Below, piece after piece: positions 32,375 through 40,453 of a stretch of 40,453 bases of DNA. Location of the stretch: positions 1 to 40,453 of the forward strand of contig JBEIOK010000008.1 in NCBI GenBank assembly GCA_040377605.1, given 5' to 3'. This DNA comes from Solimonas sp040377605. GTDB taxonomy: Bacteria > Pseudomonadota > Gammaproteobacteria > Nevskiales > Nevskiaceae. Within the stretch, counting starts at the first letter, position 1, and every line of letters begins with the position of its first letter. Both the position numbers and the translations under genes were made by a program. Below the pieces are notes generated by a model, which was not told the DNA's origin, searched no databases, and worked only from the letters and a program-made list of their open reading frames with translations.

Positions 32375-33379
32375 ATGAAACGGTACTTGCATCTGTTGGT
32401 GTTGTCGCTGCTGATCGTCTCTGGGTCGGTGCAATCGCATCAGCCCGAGCATTCCAAATTGCGTGCGGTGCTGGACCCTCTGCCGGCAGCGCTGGACGGT
32501 GTCGTCGTGCAGGTTCACGAGACCCTGGCGCCGCAGCTGGTCATCGAGAACCGCACGGTGCGGACGCTCGAAGTGCTGGATGACAAGGGCCGGCCCTTCA
32601 TCCGCATCGGCCCCGCGGGCGTCGAGGGTGACCACAATGCGCCGGCCTGGTTCATCACGTTTTCCAAGGCGCCGATTCCGGTGCCGGAGTCGGCGCAACA
32701 GCCTGATGCGCCCGCGCGCTGGCGGACCGTGCGCAGCGATCCGACCTGGGGCTGGTTCGATCCGCGCGTCCATCCGGGCGATACCGCGGGCGACCACCAT
32801 GCGCCGGGTCCCGCCAAGCCCAAGGCGACGGCACCGCGCACGCGCTTCGAGATCCCGATGCTCATCGAGGGCAAACCGATATCGGTGACGGGCCGCTTTG
32901 TGCCCAAACCGGTACTGCCAGGGCGCTATGAGGCGCGGCTCAAGCCGCAGACGACACCGTTGCCGGCGGGTGTGGCCCTGACAGTCGTGCAGGGAAATCC
33001 GCCAGCGCTGATGCTGCGCAACACCGGTTCCGCCGTCGTGACCGTGCTCGGCATGAGTGATGAGCCGTATCTGCGCCTGGGCCCGGCGGGTGTCGAGGCC
33101 AATGCGGCCAGCAACACCTGGCGCCTGTACGGTCGCGGCCGCGTGGTCGCGGTCAGCGGCACCGAACCGGTGCAGTGGCAAAAACTCTCACCGCAGCCGC
33201 TGTACACCTGGATCGAACCGCGGGCCGAGGTTGATCTGACACAGCCACCGCCCAAGGGGAACCAGCGCATCGCTGTCCGGTCCTGGCGCATCGCGCTGAT
33301 GATCGGTGATCAGCGGAGCATCGTCGAAGGCCAGACCGACTGGATTCCGGATACTCCCGCAGCGGCAAACGCCCACTAG
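32375..33379 (+). CDS. Exported protein with two repeated domains, unknown function
   Basis: 334 residues, GGAGG 5 nt before the ATG. A Sec signal (about 1-21) is predicted to be cut within 'GSVQS|HQPEH', which would leave histidine as the first mature residue. The mature part is an internal duplication: 'FIRIGPAGVEGDHNAPAWF' with 'WGWFDPRVHP' in the first half, 'YLRLGPAGVEANAASNTW' with 'YTWIEPRAEV' in the second. His-rich pieces ('VHPGDTAGDHHAP') lie between. No family is recognised. Position behind a predicted copper oxidase and the His content suggest a role in copper delivery or oxidase function, but this is only inference. Confidence 0.75.
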   Translation: MKRYLHLLVLSLLIVSGSVQSHQPEHSKLRAVLDPLPAALDGVVVQVHETLAPQLVIENRTVRTLEVLDDKGRPFIRIGPAGVEGDHNAPAWFITFSKAPIPVPESAQQPDAPARWRTVRSDPTWGWFDPRVHPGDTAGDHHAPGPAKPKATAPRTRFEIPMLIEGKPISVTGRFVPKPVLPGRYEARLKPQTTPLPAGVALTVVQGNPPALMLRNTGSAVVTVLGMSDEPYLRLGPAGVEANAASNTWRLYGRGRVVAVSGTEPVQWQKLSPQPLYTWIEPRAEVDLTQPPPKGNQRIAVRSWRIALMIGDQRSIVEGQTDWIPDTPAAANAH

Positions 33380-33450
33380 CGCATCATCGCGGTTGGTGTT
33401 TGCGCGCGGCTGGTTTAGGCTGGTCTCTTATCCGAACATCCGGAGCGGCC

Positions 33451-34371
33451 ATGGCGGCTACCAGCGAGATCCAGAACATGGCCGTGTTCTGCGACTTTGA
33501 GAACGTCGCGCTCGGCGTGCGCGAGGCCAATTATCCCCAGTTCGACATCGGCAAGGTGCTGGAGCGCCTGCTGCTCAAGGGCAGCATCGTCGTGAAAAAG
33601 GCCTATTGCGACTGGGAGCGCTACAAGGAGTTCAAGAAGCCGATGCATGAAGCGGCTTTCGAGCTGATCGAGATTCCGCACGTGCGCCAGTCCGGCAAGA
33701 ACTCGGCAGATATCCGCATGGTCGTCGATGCGCTGGACCTGTGCTACACCAAGGTGCACCTCGACTGCTTTGTGATCATCTCCGGCGATTCGGACTTCTC
33801 GCCGTTGGTCTCCAAGCTGCGCGAGAACGACAAGCTGGTGATCGGCGTCGGGGTGCGCAAGTCGACGTCGGATCTGCTGACGGCCAACTGCGACGAGTTC
33901 ATCTTCTACGACGACCTGGTCAAGGAAGCGTTGGCCAAGGAACAGAAGCGTCGTCAGCGGCAGCAGAAGCTGGCGGAGACGCCGCCTGCCGCCAAGGAGC
34001 CCGCGACGGCGCGGACCGAGACACAGAAACCCGGCCGTTCTGCACCCAAAAAACCTGTTCCCGAGTCGGTGCTCAAGACGCCCGCGACGGTCGTCACCGA
34101 GGAAGAGGATGCCAAGCGGCTGCAGGGGATACAGCGCGTGGTCGAAACAATTGAGGCGATGGTATCCGAGCGTGGCAGCGGCGACCGTCTGGTCGCCGGT
34201 GAGATCAAGAACACGATCAAGCGACGCAGCCCCGAGTTCAGCGAGGCTGCCTATGGATTCAATCGCTTCGAGAAGGTTCTGGAGGCAGCCGCAGGGCGCG
34301 GTCTTCTCATCACGTCCCGTGACGAGAAGACCGGCAACCTGTTTGTGCGGCTACCGACCCGCGACGACTAG
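33451..34371 (+). CDS. NYN-domain (PIN-like) ribonuclease with C-terminal OST-HTH/LOTUS domain
   Basis: 306 residues; GGAG 5 nt before the ATG. The N-terminal NYN domain (about 9-165) begins 'MAVFCDFENVALGV', with acidic residues D15, D87 ('NSADIRMVVDAL') and D113/D115 ('ISGDSDFSPLV') forming the expected metal site. A basic, Lys/Gln/Pro-rich linker (about 168-225) leads to a winged-helix OST-HTH/LOTUS module (about 230-302). Such proteins are predicted RNA-binding endoribonucleases (LabA/DUF88-like). The gene is separate from the oxidase pair by 71 nt and probably functionally independent. It ends 6 nt from the convergent ligase gene. Confidence 0.88.
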   Translation: MAATSEIQNMAVFCDFENVALGVREANYPQFDIGKVLERLLLKGSIVVKKAYCDWERYKEFKKPMHEAAFELIEIPHVRQSGKNSADIRMVVDALDLCYTKVHLDCFVIISGDSDFSPLVSKLRENDKLVIGVGVRKSTSDLLTANCDEFIFYDDLVKEALAKEQKRRQRQQKLAETPPAAKEPATARTETQKPGRSAPKKPVPESVLKTPATVVTEEEDAKRLQGIQRVVETIEAMVSERGSGDRLVAGEIKNTIKRRSPEFSEAAYGFNRFEKVLEAAAGRGLLITSRDEKTGNLFVRLPTRDD

Positions 34372-34377
34372 GCTTGA

Positions 34378-36012
34378 TTAGGCTTTGGCGAGCAGGTGCT
34401 CGCCATACTCCTCACGCAGCTTGTTCTTCTGCACCTTGCCGGTCGCGCCCAGCGGCAGACTATCGGTGAAAATCACGTCATCCGGGGTCCACCACTTGGC
34501 GATCTTGCCCTCGTAGAACGCCAGCATGTCGTCTCGCGACACCTCAGCGCCCGGTTTCTTGACCACGATCAGCAGGGGGCGTTCATCCCACTTGGCGTGC
34601 TTGGCGGCAATCACGGCCGCCATTGCCACGGCGGGGTGCGCCATCGCGATGTTCTCCAAATCGATCGAACCGATCCACTCGCCACCGGACTTGATCACGT
34701 CCTTGCTGCGGTCGGTGATGGTCAGGTAGCCATCGCGGTCCAGCGTGCCGCGATCGCCGGTCGGGAACCAGCCGCCCTGCAGGGGGCTGTCATCGCTCTT
34801 GAAGTAGCGATCGATGATCCAGTAGCCGCGGACCAGCAGATCGCCCGAGGTCTGACCGTCCCTCGGCAGTTCCGCGCCGGCCTCGTCGACGATCTTCAGG
34901 TCCACGCCGAACGGCGGGCGCCCTTGCTTGAGTTCGACCTGGAACTGCTCGGCGGGTGGCAGTTCCAGATGGCGATTCTTCAGGGTGCAGACCGTGCCCA
35001 GCGGCGACATCTCGGTCATGCCCCAGGCGTGCACGAGCTTGATGCCGTAGTCCCGCTCATAGGTTTCCATCAGCGCCGGAGGGCAGGCCGAACCGCCCAC
35101 CACCATGCGCTTGACGGTGCTGAGCTTCTTGCCGGTCTTCTGCAGGTGCTGCAGCGCGCCAAGCCAGACGGTGGGAACGCCGGCCGAGAACGTGACTTTC
35201 TCGGTCTCGAACAACTCGCAGATGCTGGGGCCATCCAGGGCGGCACCCGGGAACACCAGCTTGGCGCCGATCATGGCGCAGACGTAGGGCAGGGCCCAGG
35301 CGTTGACGTGGAACATCGGTACCACCGGGAGAATCACATCGCGCGCCGACAGGTTCATCACATCGGGCAGCGGCACGCCAAAGGTATGCAGCAGCGTCGA
35401 ACGATGCGAATACAGAACGCCCTTGGGATTGCCCGTCGTTCCAGATGTGTAGCAGAGGCAGGCCGCGCTGTTCTCGTCCAGCTGAGGCCATTCATAGCGA
35501 TCGTCCTGGGCTGCGATCAAATCTTCGTAGGCGATCGGCTGCACATGCTTCATCGTCGGCAGATGCGCGCGGTCGCAGAGCGCGACCCAGTGCTTGACGG
35601 TCGGGCACTTCGCAGCGACGGCGTCGACCAGAGGCGCGAACGTCAGATCAAAGAACAGGACGCGGTCCTCGGCGTGGTTGACGATCCATGCAACCTGATC
35701 CGGATGCAGGCGCGGATTGATGGTGTGCATGACCGCGCCGACGCCGGAGATGGCGTAGTACAGCTCGAAGTGCCGATAGCCATTCCAGGCCAGCGTCGCG
35801 GCACGCTCGCCGGGCTTCAGCCCGGTGGCCAGCAGCGCCTTGGCGGCCTGCCGCGCGCGCTTGGCGGCGTCGGCGTAGGTGTAGCGGTGGATCGGGCCCT
35901 CGATCGTGCGCGAGACGATTTCCGTATCGCCGTGGAAGCGCTCGGCGTGTACGAGCAGCGAGGAAACGATCAGGGGTTGGTCCATCATCTGGCCCATCAA
36001 TGGCGCCGCCAT
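34378..36012 (-). CDS. Medium/long-chain fatty acid-CoA ligase (AlkK-like)
   Basis: 544 residues. The N-terminal 'MGQMMDQPLIVSSLLVHAERFHGDTEIVSR' and overall pattern closely match AlkK-type acyl-CoA synthetases, which activate fatty acids after alkane oxidation. The AMP-binding motif 'YTSGTTGNPKG' (about 189-199), 'GWFPTGDRG' (about 413) and a catalytic lysine in 'ATGKVQKNKL' near the C-terminus are present. The ATG at 36012 has AAGGAG just upstream and is preferred over 36030. A terminator lies between it and the DUF1329 gene upstream, so it is probably transcribed separately, but it belongs to the same functional block for hydrophobic carbon sources. Confidence 0.92.
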   Translation of the reverse strand: MAAPLMGQMMDQPLIVSSLLVHAERFHGDTEIVSRTIEGPIHRYTYADAAKRARQAAKALLATGLKPGERAATLAWNGYRHFELYYAISGVGAVMHTINPRLHPDQVAWIVNHAEDRVLFFDLTFAPLVDAVAAKCPTVKHWVALCDRAHLPTMKHVQPIAYEDLIAAQDDRYEWPQLDENSAACLCYTSGTTGNPKGVLYSHRSTLLHTFGVPLPDVMNLSARDVILPVVPMFHVNAWALPYVCAMIGAKLVFPGAALDGPSICELFETEKVTFSAGVPTVWLGALQHLQKTGKKLSTVKRMVVGGSACPPALMETYERDYGIKLVHAWGMTEMSPLGTVCTLKNRHLELPPAEQFQVELKQGRPPFGVDLKIVDEAGAELPRDGQTSGDLLVRGYWIIDRYFKSDDSPLQGGWFPTGDRGTLDRDGYLTITDRSKDVIKSGGEWIGSIDLENIAMAHPAVAMAAVIAAKHAKWDERPLLIVVKKPGAEVSRDDMLAFYEGKIAKWWTPDDVIFTDSLPLGATGKVQKNKLREEYGEHLLAKA

Positions 36013-36086
36013 GGTGCTCTCCTTCAGCATGGGTTTTGTGGTGTCGGCGCGCGGAGTGCGGCGCTCGACAGGCGAACCTTAACAAA

Positions 36087-36114
36087 CAAGGCGCGGCCTT
36101 TGGGCCGCGCCTTG
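36087..36114 (-). terminator. Terminator after the DUF1302-DUF1329 operon
   Basis: CAAGGCGCGGCC (36087-36098) and GGCCGCGCCTTG (36103-36114) form a perfect 12-bp stem with a TTTG loop. On the minus strand it is followed by TTTGTTAA. It separates the DUF1329 stop (36137) from the ligase start. Confidence 0.75.
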
Positions 36115-36136
36115 TGGGAACCGCAGGTGCAAGGTG

Positions 36137-37492
36137 TTAGCGGGTGCCTTTGCTCCGCAGCGCGTCCGGCGTGAAGTCGGCCGGCGTACGCTTGATCGGC
36201 TGGTACACCTTGCTCTCCTCGTTGCGCAGTGACAGCGCGATGTAGCGGCCGGACTGCAGGTCGTGCTTCACCTCGAGGCCCGGCGCCAGGAACGGTACAT
36301 CGTAGTAGGTGTAGCTGTGCAGTTCGTCAACGCGCCAGAGCTGATCGCGGTTGTCGTACTTGTCCTGCACGTGAACGACGAAGCTGTCCTCATCCAGGAA
36401 GAAGGTGCGACGCTTGTAGACGTGCGAAGTGCCCGGCTTCAGGTTGGCTTCGACAACCCACACGCGATGCAGCTCGTAGCGCGCCAGATCCGGGTTGATG
36501 TGTCCCGCACGCAGCACGTCCTTGATCTTGTGCTTGGGGCCGTTGATCTCATAGGCGTTGTAGGGAATGTAGATCTCCTTCTTGCCAACCAGCTTCCAGT
36601 CATAACGGTCGGTTGCCCCGTTGTACATGAAAAAGTCGTCGTTGGTTCGCAGACCATCCGCCGCCGTGCCCGGATTGTCATAGGCCACGTTCGGCGCCAG
36701 GCGCACACGGCGCTGTCCCGGGTTGTAGGTCCAGGCCTTGCGCGGCTGCTTCACCTGATCCGCAAAGTCATAGACCAACAGCAACGAGCCGGCCAGACGC
36801 GGCGGGTCCTTCACGATCTGCAGAAAGTAGAACAGCAGGTTCTCCTGGCGCTCGGCAGGCTTCTTCTGCTGGTTGCCGTAGACGAAGTCGTACTCGTAGT
36901 CGAAGCGCACCAGGTTGTAGTCGCCACCCGCGGTGACCGGGGCCTGTGCCCAGGATGTCGCGTAGGTATCGCCCTTGTAGACCGTCAGGTGATTCCAGAT
37001 CGCCTCCAGCCCGTTCTGGGGAATCGGGAACGGGAAGCCGCCGCTGGTGCCTTCGATGCCGTTGCCGCTCGGAATCAGCTTGACCTTGGTCGCATTGGCC
37101 TTGGTCTCGTCGTAGATGCCTTGCGGATACAGCGCGCTGCGATGTGACGGGAACACGCGCATCTTCCAGCTCGGATAGCGCTTCATCAGCGCGATCTGAC
37201 CCGGCGTCAGCTTGTCCTTGTGCTGCTCGTAGTTCTTGCTGTCGATGGTCAGCAGCGGCTTGTCATCGGCATACGGATCGACATAGTGGCCGCCGGTCTT
37301 GAAACCTGCGGGCACCTTGGTGATGCCGCCGGTCCACGCGGGGATGGAGCCGTCTTTGTTGCCGGCCTTCTCTGCGCCGACCGGGGTGAGGGTAGTGCCG
37401 AGCTTTGCAGCCTCGGATTCGGATACGGCTGCCATGGCCTGTCCTGCGAACAGCGCAAGACTGGCGGCAGCGATGAGTGAGCGGATATGCAT
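36137..37492 (-). CDS. Exported DUF1329 family protein
   Basis: 451 residues with a Sec signal peptide ending 'GQAMA|AVSE' (about 22). The body matches the DUF1329 family ('GTTLTPVGAEKAGNKDGSIPAWTGGI', 'RVRLAPNVAYDNPGTAADGLRTNDDFFMYNG'), which is periplasmic or outer-membrane-associated and proposed to be LolB-like in fold. Its start is 24 nt after the DUF1302 stop, with GGAG in the gap, so the two are one operon. DUF1302/DUF1329 pairs recur next to genes for degradation or export of hydrophobic compounds (lipids, alkanes, polyesters), but no biochemical function is proven. Confidence 0.92.
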   Translation of the reverse strand: MHIRSLIAAASLALFAGQAMAAVSESEAAKLGTTLTPVGAEKAGNKDGSIPAWTGGITKVPAGFKTGGHYVDPYADDKPLLTIDSKNYEQHKDKLTPGQIALMKRYPSWKMRVFPSHRSALYPQGIYDETKANATKVKLIPSGNGIEGTSGGFPFPIPQNGLEAIWNHLTVYKGDTYATSWAQAPVTAGGDYNLVRFDYEYDFVYGNQQKKPAERQENLLFYFLQIVKDPPRLAGSLLLVYDFADQVKQPRKAWTYNPGQRRVRLAPNVAYDNPGTAADGLRTNDDFFMYNGATDRYDWKLVGKKEIYIPYNAYEINGPKHKIKDVLRAGHINPDLARYELHRVWVVEANLKPGTSHVYKRRTFFLDEDSFVVHVQDKYDNRDQLWRVDELHSYTYYDVPFLAPGLEVKHDLQSGRYIALSLRNEESKVYQPIKRTPADFTPDALRSKGTR

Positions 37493-37516
37493 GTGATGGA
37501 TCTCCGGGCGTCTGGA

Positions 37517-39460
37517 TTAGAACGCGTAGGAAAGGCTGACCGCGAGGAAGTCGCGATCCTTGTTGGGGTTGGCGCTGGTGGCGAAGTCCTGCGACTGCGA
37601 GGTACTGCCCGTGGACAGCGTCGTCACGTTCGGGTCCGGATTGATGTCCACGCCGGGCGGGACGGGGTCCGTACCAGAATAGGTGCGTCCGCCGAAGAAC
37701 GCCGTGTAGCCGATATCGGCCTGCCAGCGCTGCAGATAGTTGAAGCCGAAGCCCACGGTGACCGCCTTGGTGTCCTTGTTGAAGTTCGGACCCACACCAT
37801 TGACGTCATGCGCCAGCACCAGACGCGGTGAAATACTGAGCGGGCCGATCACATTCTCGAAGTCCATGCGATTGACCAGGCGATAGCCCCAGGAGCTCTG
37901 CGAGGCATAACCGCCCCCGACAGCCTGCTGGCAGGAGCCGTTGGAAACCGCCGCCAGGACCTGAGCGGGCGTCGCGCAGGACGGAAGTCCCGCGCCCGGA
38001 CCGTTGAACAGCAGTCCGTTATCCGGCAGGTTCAGATGATTGACACCGACTTCGCCGAGCATCACGAACTGCTGCGCGCCGAGCGTCGGGCCAAAGGCCT
38101 TGGTCATCGTCAGCTGTGCCTGATGTGCTTCGATTTCGCGCCAGCCCTGAATCTCCGTGCCCGTAGGGAGCGGAGCCGCAGCGATCGTACCGGGGACGCC
38201 GAGCGCGGCCAGCAGCACTTCAGTGCCCGACAGCTGCAACGGCAGTTCCGGACGATAGGAGTACTCGCCCTGCAGCGCGATGCCGAACGGGCCGTCCGTG
38301 TTGAAGCTGATGCCGTACAGATCGACGTTATCCGGGAACTCGGTAAAGAACGTGGCACGGCAGCCGGCGACGTTGTTGGCCGAGCATGTCGGCTGCGCGA
38401 GGTTCGCTGCGCTGGTCGCCGAACCGCGGACGGCCGAGATCAGCGGGGTGCGGCTGTGCAGCGTCAGGTAGTAGAGGCCGAACTCGGTGTTGCCGAGCGC
38501 CTCCGCGAAGTAGCGCAGGCTGATGCCGAACTGCTTCTCGGCGTCTTCGACTTCCGGAGAGGCTTCGCGACCGACGAAGGCAACGGCGGCACCCGGGCTG
38601 GCCTGCGCTTCTGCCGGAACGAAAGCCTGGTTGTCGTCATTGCGACGTCCAAAGCTCACGACGGCCTTGTTGCCGTCATCTGACGCAAAGTCATTGGTCG
38701 AGAAGAAACTGCCGCGCGGATCGATACGTGTCTTCTCGTACTCGGTCATCCACACGCCCTCGATGCTGAGGGAGTTGGTGATCGAGAAAGACGTCCACAG
38801 CATCGCCGTCGGGATCAGGGCTTCCTTGACCTCGGCGCCCGGCGTGCGGATACGCGCGACATCGATCGGATTGATGGCATTGATGCCGTTCTGGATGAAC
38901 GTGCTCTCGCCCCAGCTGACGACCTGCTTGCCGAAGCGCACGGCCATCGGGCGACCGACGACATCAAAGCGTCCGTAGACGAAGAGATCGAGAAGATCGC
39001 CTTCCTTTTCCAGCCGCTCGGCGCCGCGGCGACCCAGTTCATATTGACCGCGTTCGCGGTCCGCCGTGGCAAGGCCGCTGGCGCCGATGCGGTTCTCCAG
39101 CTTGTCTGCCCCGGACGCAACGTCGTCATAGAAGTAGCTGAAGCGCGAGAACAGGCCGAAGTCACCCCAGGTGAATTCGAGATCATGCGTAGCCTTGGCG
39201 ACGGCCGAGACGATGTCTCCACCCTCGAAGCCATAGTTGCCATCGTCATCGTTGACGCTGCGCGCAGTGCCACCGTTGGCGATGCCGATCAGTGTGTCGT
39301 CCTGGTCCTGCATGCGGAACGTGGCGCCCGCGGAGACCGTGGTATCGAAGCGACCCTGGACGGGACCTAACTCAAAAGGAAAAGCGCTCGCGTGGAAGGC
39401 CAACAGCGACAAAACGCCGCCGACTCCCGCGCGCAGCGCGACCATGTTGTATGGGCGCAT
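37517..39460 (-). CDS. DUF1302 family outer-membrane protein
   Basis: 647 residues. The signal peptide ends 'FHASA|FPFE' (about 28). The mature part is a beta-barrel-like outer-membrane protein with 'VQGRFDTTVSAGATFRMQDQDDTLIG' near the start, 'VVSWGESTFIQNGINAINPIDVARIRTPG' in the middle and a final 'AVSLSYAF', ending in Phe as in outer-membrane barrels. AGAGGAGA lies 7 nt before the ATG at 39460. It leads the DUF1302-DUF1329 operon and is proposed to act in transport across or assembly in the outer membrane. Palindromes lie upstream at 39506-39523 and 39562-39571. Confidence 0.92.
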   Translation of the reverse strand: MRPYNMVALRAGVGGVLSLLAFHASAFPFELGPVQGRFDTTVSAGATFRMQDQDDTLIGIANGGTARSVNDDDGNYGFEGGDIVSAVAKATHDLEFTWGDFGLFSRFSYFYDDVASGADKLENRIGASGLATADRERGQYELGRRGAERLEKEGDLLDLFVYGRFDVVGRPMAVRFGKQVVSWGESTFIQNGINAINPIDVARIRTPGAEVKEALIPTAMLWTSFSITNSLSIEGVWMTEYEKTRIDPRGSFFSTNDFASDDGNKAVVSFGRRNDDNQAFVPAEAQASPGAAVAFVGREASPEVEDAEKQFGISLRYFAEALGNTEFGLYYLTLHSRTPLISAVRGSATSAANLAQPTCSANNVAGCRATFFTEFPDNVDLYGISFNTDGPFGIALQGEYSYRPELPLQLSGTEVLLAALGVPGTIAAAPLPTGTEIQGWREIEAHQAQLTMTKAFGPTLGAQQFVMLGEVGVNHLNLPDNGLLFNGPGAGLPSCATPAQVLAAVSNGSCQQAVGGGYASQSSWGYRLVNRMDFENVIGPLSISPRLVLAHDVNGVGPNFNKDTKAVTVGFGFNYLQRWQADIGYTAFFGGRTYSGTDPVPPGVDINPDPNVTTLSTGSTSQSQDFATSANPNKDRDFLAVSLSYAF

Positions 39461-39505
39461 CTGCAAGTCTCCTCTGCTGTGATGGTTATAAACGGGCAGA
39501 CCGTT

Positions 39506-39523
39506 GTGGTGCAGAAGCACCAC
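39506..39523. promoter_or_regulatory. Perfect inverted repeat upstream of the DUF1302 operon
   Basis: GTGGTGC (39506-39512), AGAA, GCACCAC (39517-39523): an 18-bp perfect inverted repeat, 46 nt before the DUF1302 start and just upstream of a TATAAC -10-like box on the minus strand. It may bind a regulator, or be an mRNA hairpin if transcription starts further upstream. Confidence 0.45.
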
Positions 39524-39561
39524 CCCTACAGAGTAGTCGTCAACGAAGCGTCCAGCTACTA

Positions 39562-39571
39562 GTCAATTGAC
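39562..39571. promoter_or_regulatory. Palindrome with an adjacent repeat, possible operator
   Basis: GTCAATTGAC (39562-39571) is a perfect 10-bp palindrome. A related copy, TAGTCATTG, follows 15 bp further along (about 39575) after TAGTCAATTG. This AT-rich pair sits about 100 nt upstream of the DUF1302 start in the 248-nt gap before the regulator gene. Confidence 0.35.
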
Positions 39572-39708
39572 GATAGTCATTGTGGGAAATCACAAGTCTC
39601 TGTTCGCGCTATGGTTAAGACGGACAGACGGCGTGCATTCTGCGGATGGACGGCATCGCATGCGCGTTCATTGCTGCACTGCGACAAATTGATGCACTGC
39701 AATAAGCG

Positions 39709-40453
39709 TCAGCGTGTGCCCGGTCGCGCACCGGCCCTTCCCAGCTGCCGGAGTCGCAGGGCCACGCTGAGTTTGGACAGTGTTTCGAGATCGTCGAGCG
39801 CGGCGCCGGTCAGGGCCTCGATACGTTGCAGTCGATAGTTCAGCGTATTGGGGTGGATGTTCAGTCGGCCGGCCACGGCTTTGCGGTGTTGTCGCAGTTC
39901 AAAAAAGACCTGCAGGGTTTCCAGCAGGCTGGGCTCGTGGGTTAGCGGTTCGAGCAGGGCCTCGAAGTAGCGCGCTGTGTGCTCGGACTCCATGACCACA
40001 TCTTCAAGCAGCAGATCGGAATAGCGATGCGTGGTCTGCTTCGCATTCAGGCGGCCGCCGAGCTGCACCGCCTTGAGCGCCTGGTCGGCGGATTGGCGCC
40101 ATCCATGAGCCCCGAGCGCCGGTAAGCCGATGCCGACCTGCACAATCGGACCTTCGGGCGATGTCAGCGCAGCGGCTCGGCGGGCAAGCTGCTGATCGTG
40201 AGCGATGGGGGACTCGCCATGCGGCAGGGGCAGCCATAGCAGGATCTGGCCATGACGCACGGTCATCAGCAGGCGATCAGGCTCAATGCCCAACTGCTGG
40301 CACACCGGCTCCACGATACGGCTCAGGCTCTCGTCGAGATCTGAAACCGGCATGCCCGTCGCCTGCGTCTGCAGGGCAAGTGCCGCGTGAGGGGCCGAGG
40401 CGTCCAGGCCCAGTGCTTGAGCGAAGTGGCGGAAGGCATCGGCATCCTCGGTA
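39709..40453 (-). CDS. PucR/CdaR-type transcriptional regulator (partial, 5' end outside)
   Basis: The frame is open to the window edge without a stop, so the ATG at 40353 is internal and at least 33 more codons precede it. About 247 residues are visible. The C-terminal PucR helix-turn-helix ('LETLQVFFELRQHRKAVAGRLNIHPNTLNYRLQRIEALTG') is clear; upstream is a GGDEF-like CdaR middle domain ('PIVQVGIGLPALGAHGWRQSADQALKAVQLG'). Such regulators sense small metabolites and often activate neighbouring catabolic operons. It lies 248 nt upstream of DUF1302 on the same strand and may control that operon. Confidence 0.88.
   Translation of the reverse strand, partial: TEDADAFRHFAQALGLDASAPHAALALQTQATGMPVSDLDESLSRIVEPVCQQLGIEPDRLLMTVRHGQILLWLPLPHGESPIAHDQQLARRAAALTSPEGPIVQVGIGLPALGAHGWRQSADQALKAVQLGGRLNAKQTTHRYSDLLLEDVVMESEHTARYFEALLEPLTHEPSLLETLQVFFELRQHRKAVAGRLNIHPNTLNYRLQRIEALTGAALDDLETLSKLSVALRLRQLGRAGARPGTR

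Noticed and set aside
34396..36174. 592-codon plus-strand frame opposite the acyl-CoA ligase
   Set aside because: No family resemblance; the minus strand shows all ligase motifs.

Overview
The window is high-GC, almost wholly coding DNA from a gammaproteobacterial chromosome. The gene order pncC - thpR - lexA - recA - recX - alaS - lysC - csrA - tRNA-Arg/Ser/Arg is the classic gammaproteobacterial recA-csrA neighbourhood. The IF-3 N-terminus, an AlkK-like acyl-CoA ligase, DUF1302/DUF1329 proteins and many cell-envelope genes suggest an environmental, lipid- or hydrocarbon-using lineage near Nevskiales/Xanthomonadales. The taxonomy is inference. No insertion sequence, prophage or CRISPR array was seen.

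Layout. (1) 1-5,000: the 5' end of infC leaves the window on the minus strand, with its own promoter and a terminator-like leader. Next come a DODA-type dioxygenase/OsmC pair, a DUF2834 membrane protein, an MgtC/DUF4010 protein, an SDR oxidoreductase and a MarR regulator. (2) 5,000-10,800: a tightly overlapping RND tripartite efflux operon (adaptor, pump, outer-membrane channel) divergent from marR across a palindromic operator. (3) 10,800-13,000: a thiolase coupled to a beta-propeller-like lipoprotein. (4) 13,100-20,000: DUF4331 protein, small lipoprotein, TPR protein and HupE-type permease, followed by nikR and a divergent TonB receptor with a near-perfect NikR box between them. This half looks devoted to nickel or a related metal. 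(5) 20,000-29,750: housekeeping and SOS block, including a previously unassigned small membrane protein divergent from lexA and sharing its operators. (6) 29,750-34,400: a lipoprotein copper-radical oxidase with glyoxal-oxidase-like active-site spacing, a duplicated-domain exported partner, and a NYN nuclease. (7) 34,400-40,453: AlkK-like acyl-CoA ligase, DUF1329 and DUF1302 envelope proteins, and the 3' part of a PucR/CdaR-type regulator running off the edge.

The most interesting leads are the SOS-box-controlled 84-residue membrane protein next to lexA, the infC leader (attenuator-like hairpin, competing hairpin at the ribosome-binding site, probable AUC start), the DUF4331-TPR-HupE cassette with an intrinsic terminator inside the TPR gene start, the NikR-controlled TonB receptor, and the copper-radical oxidase pair.
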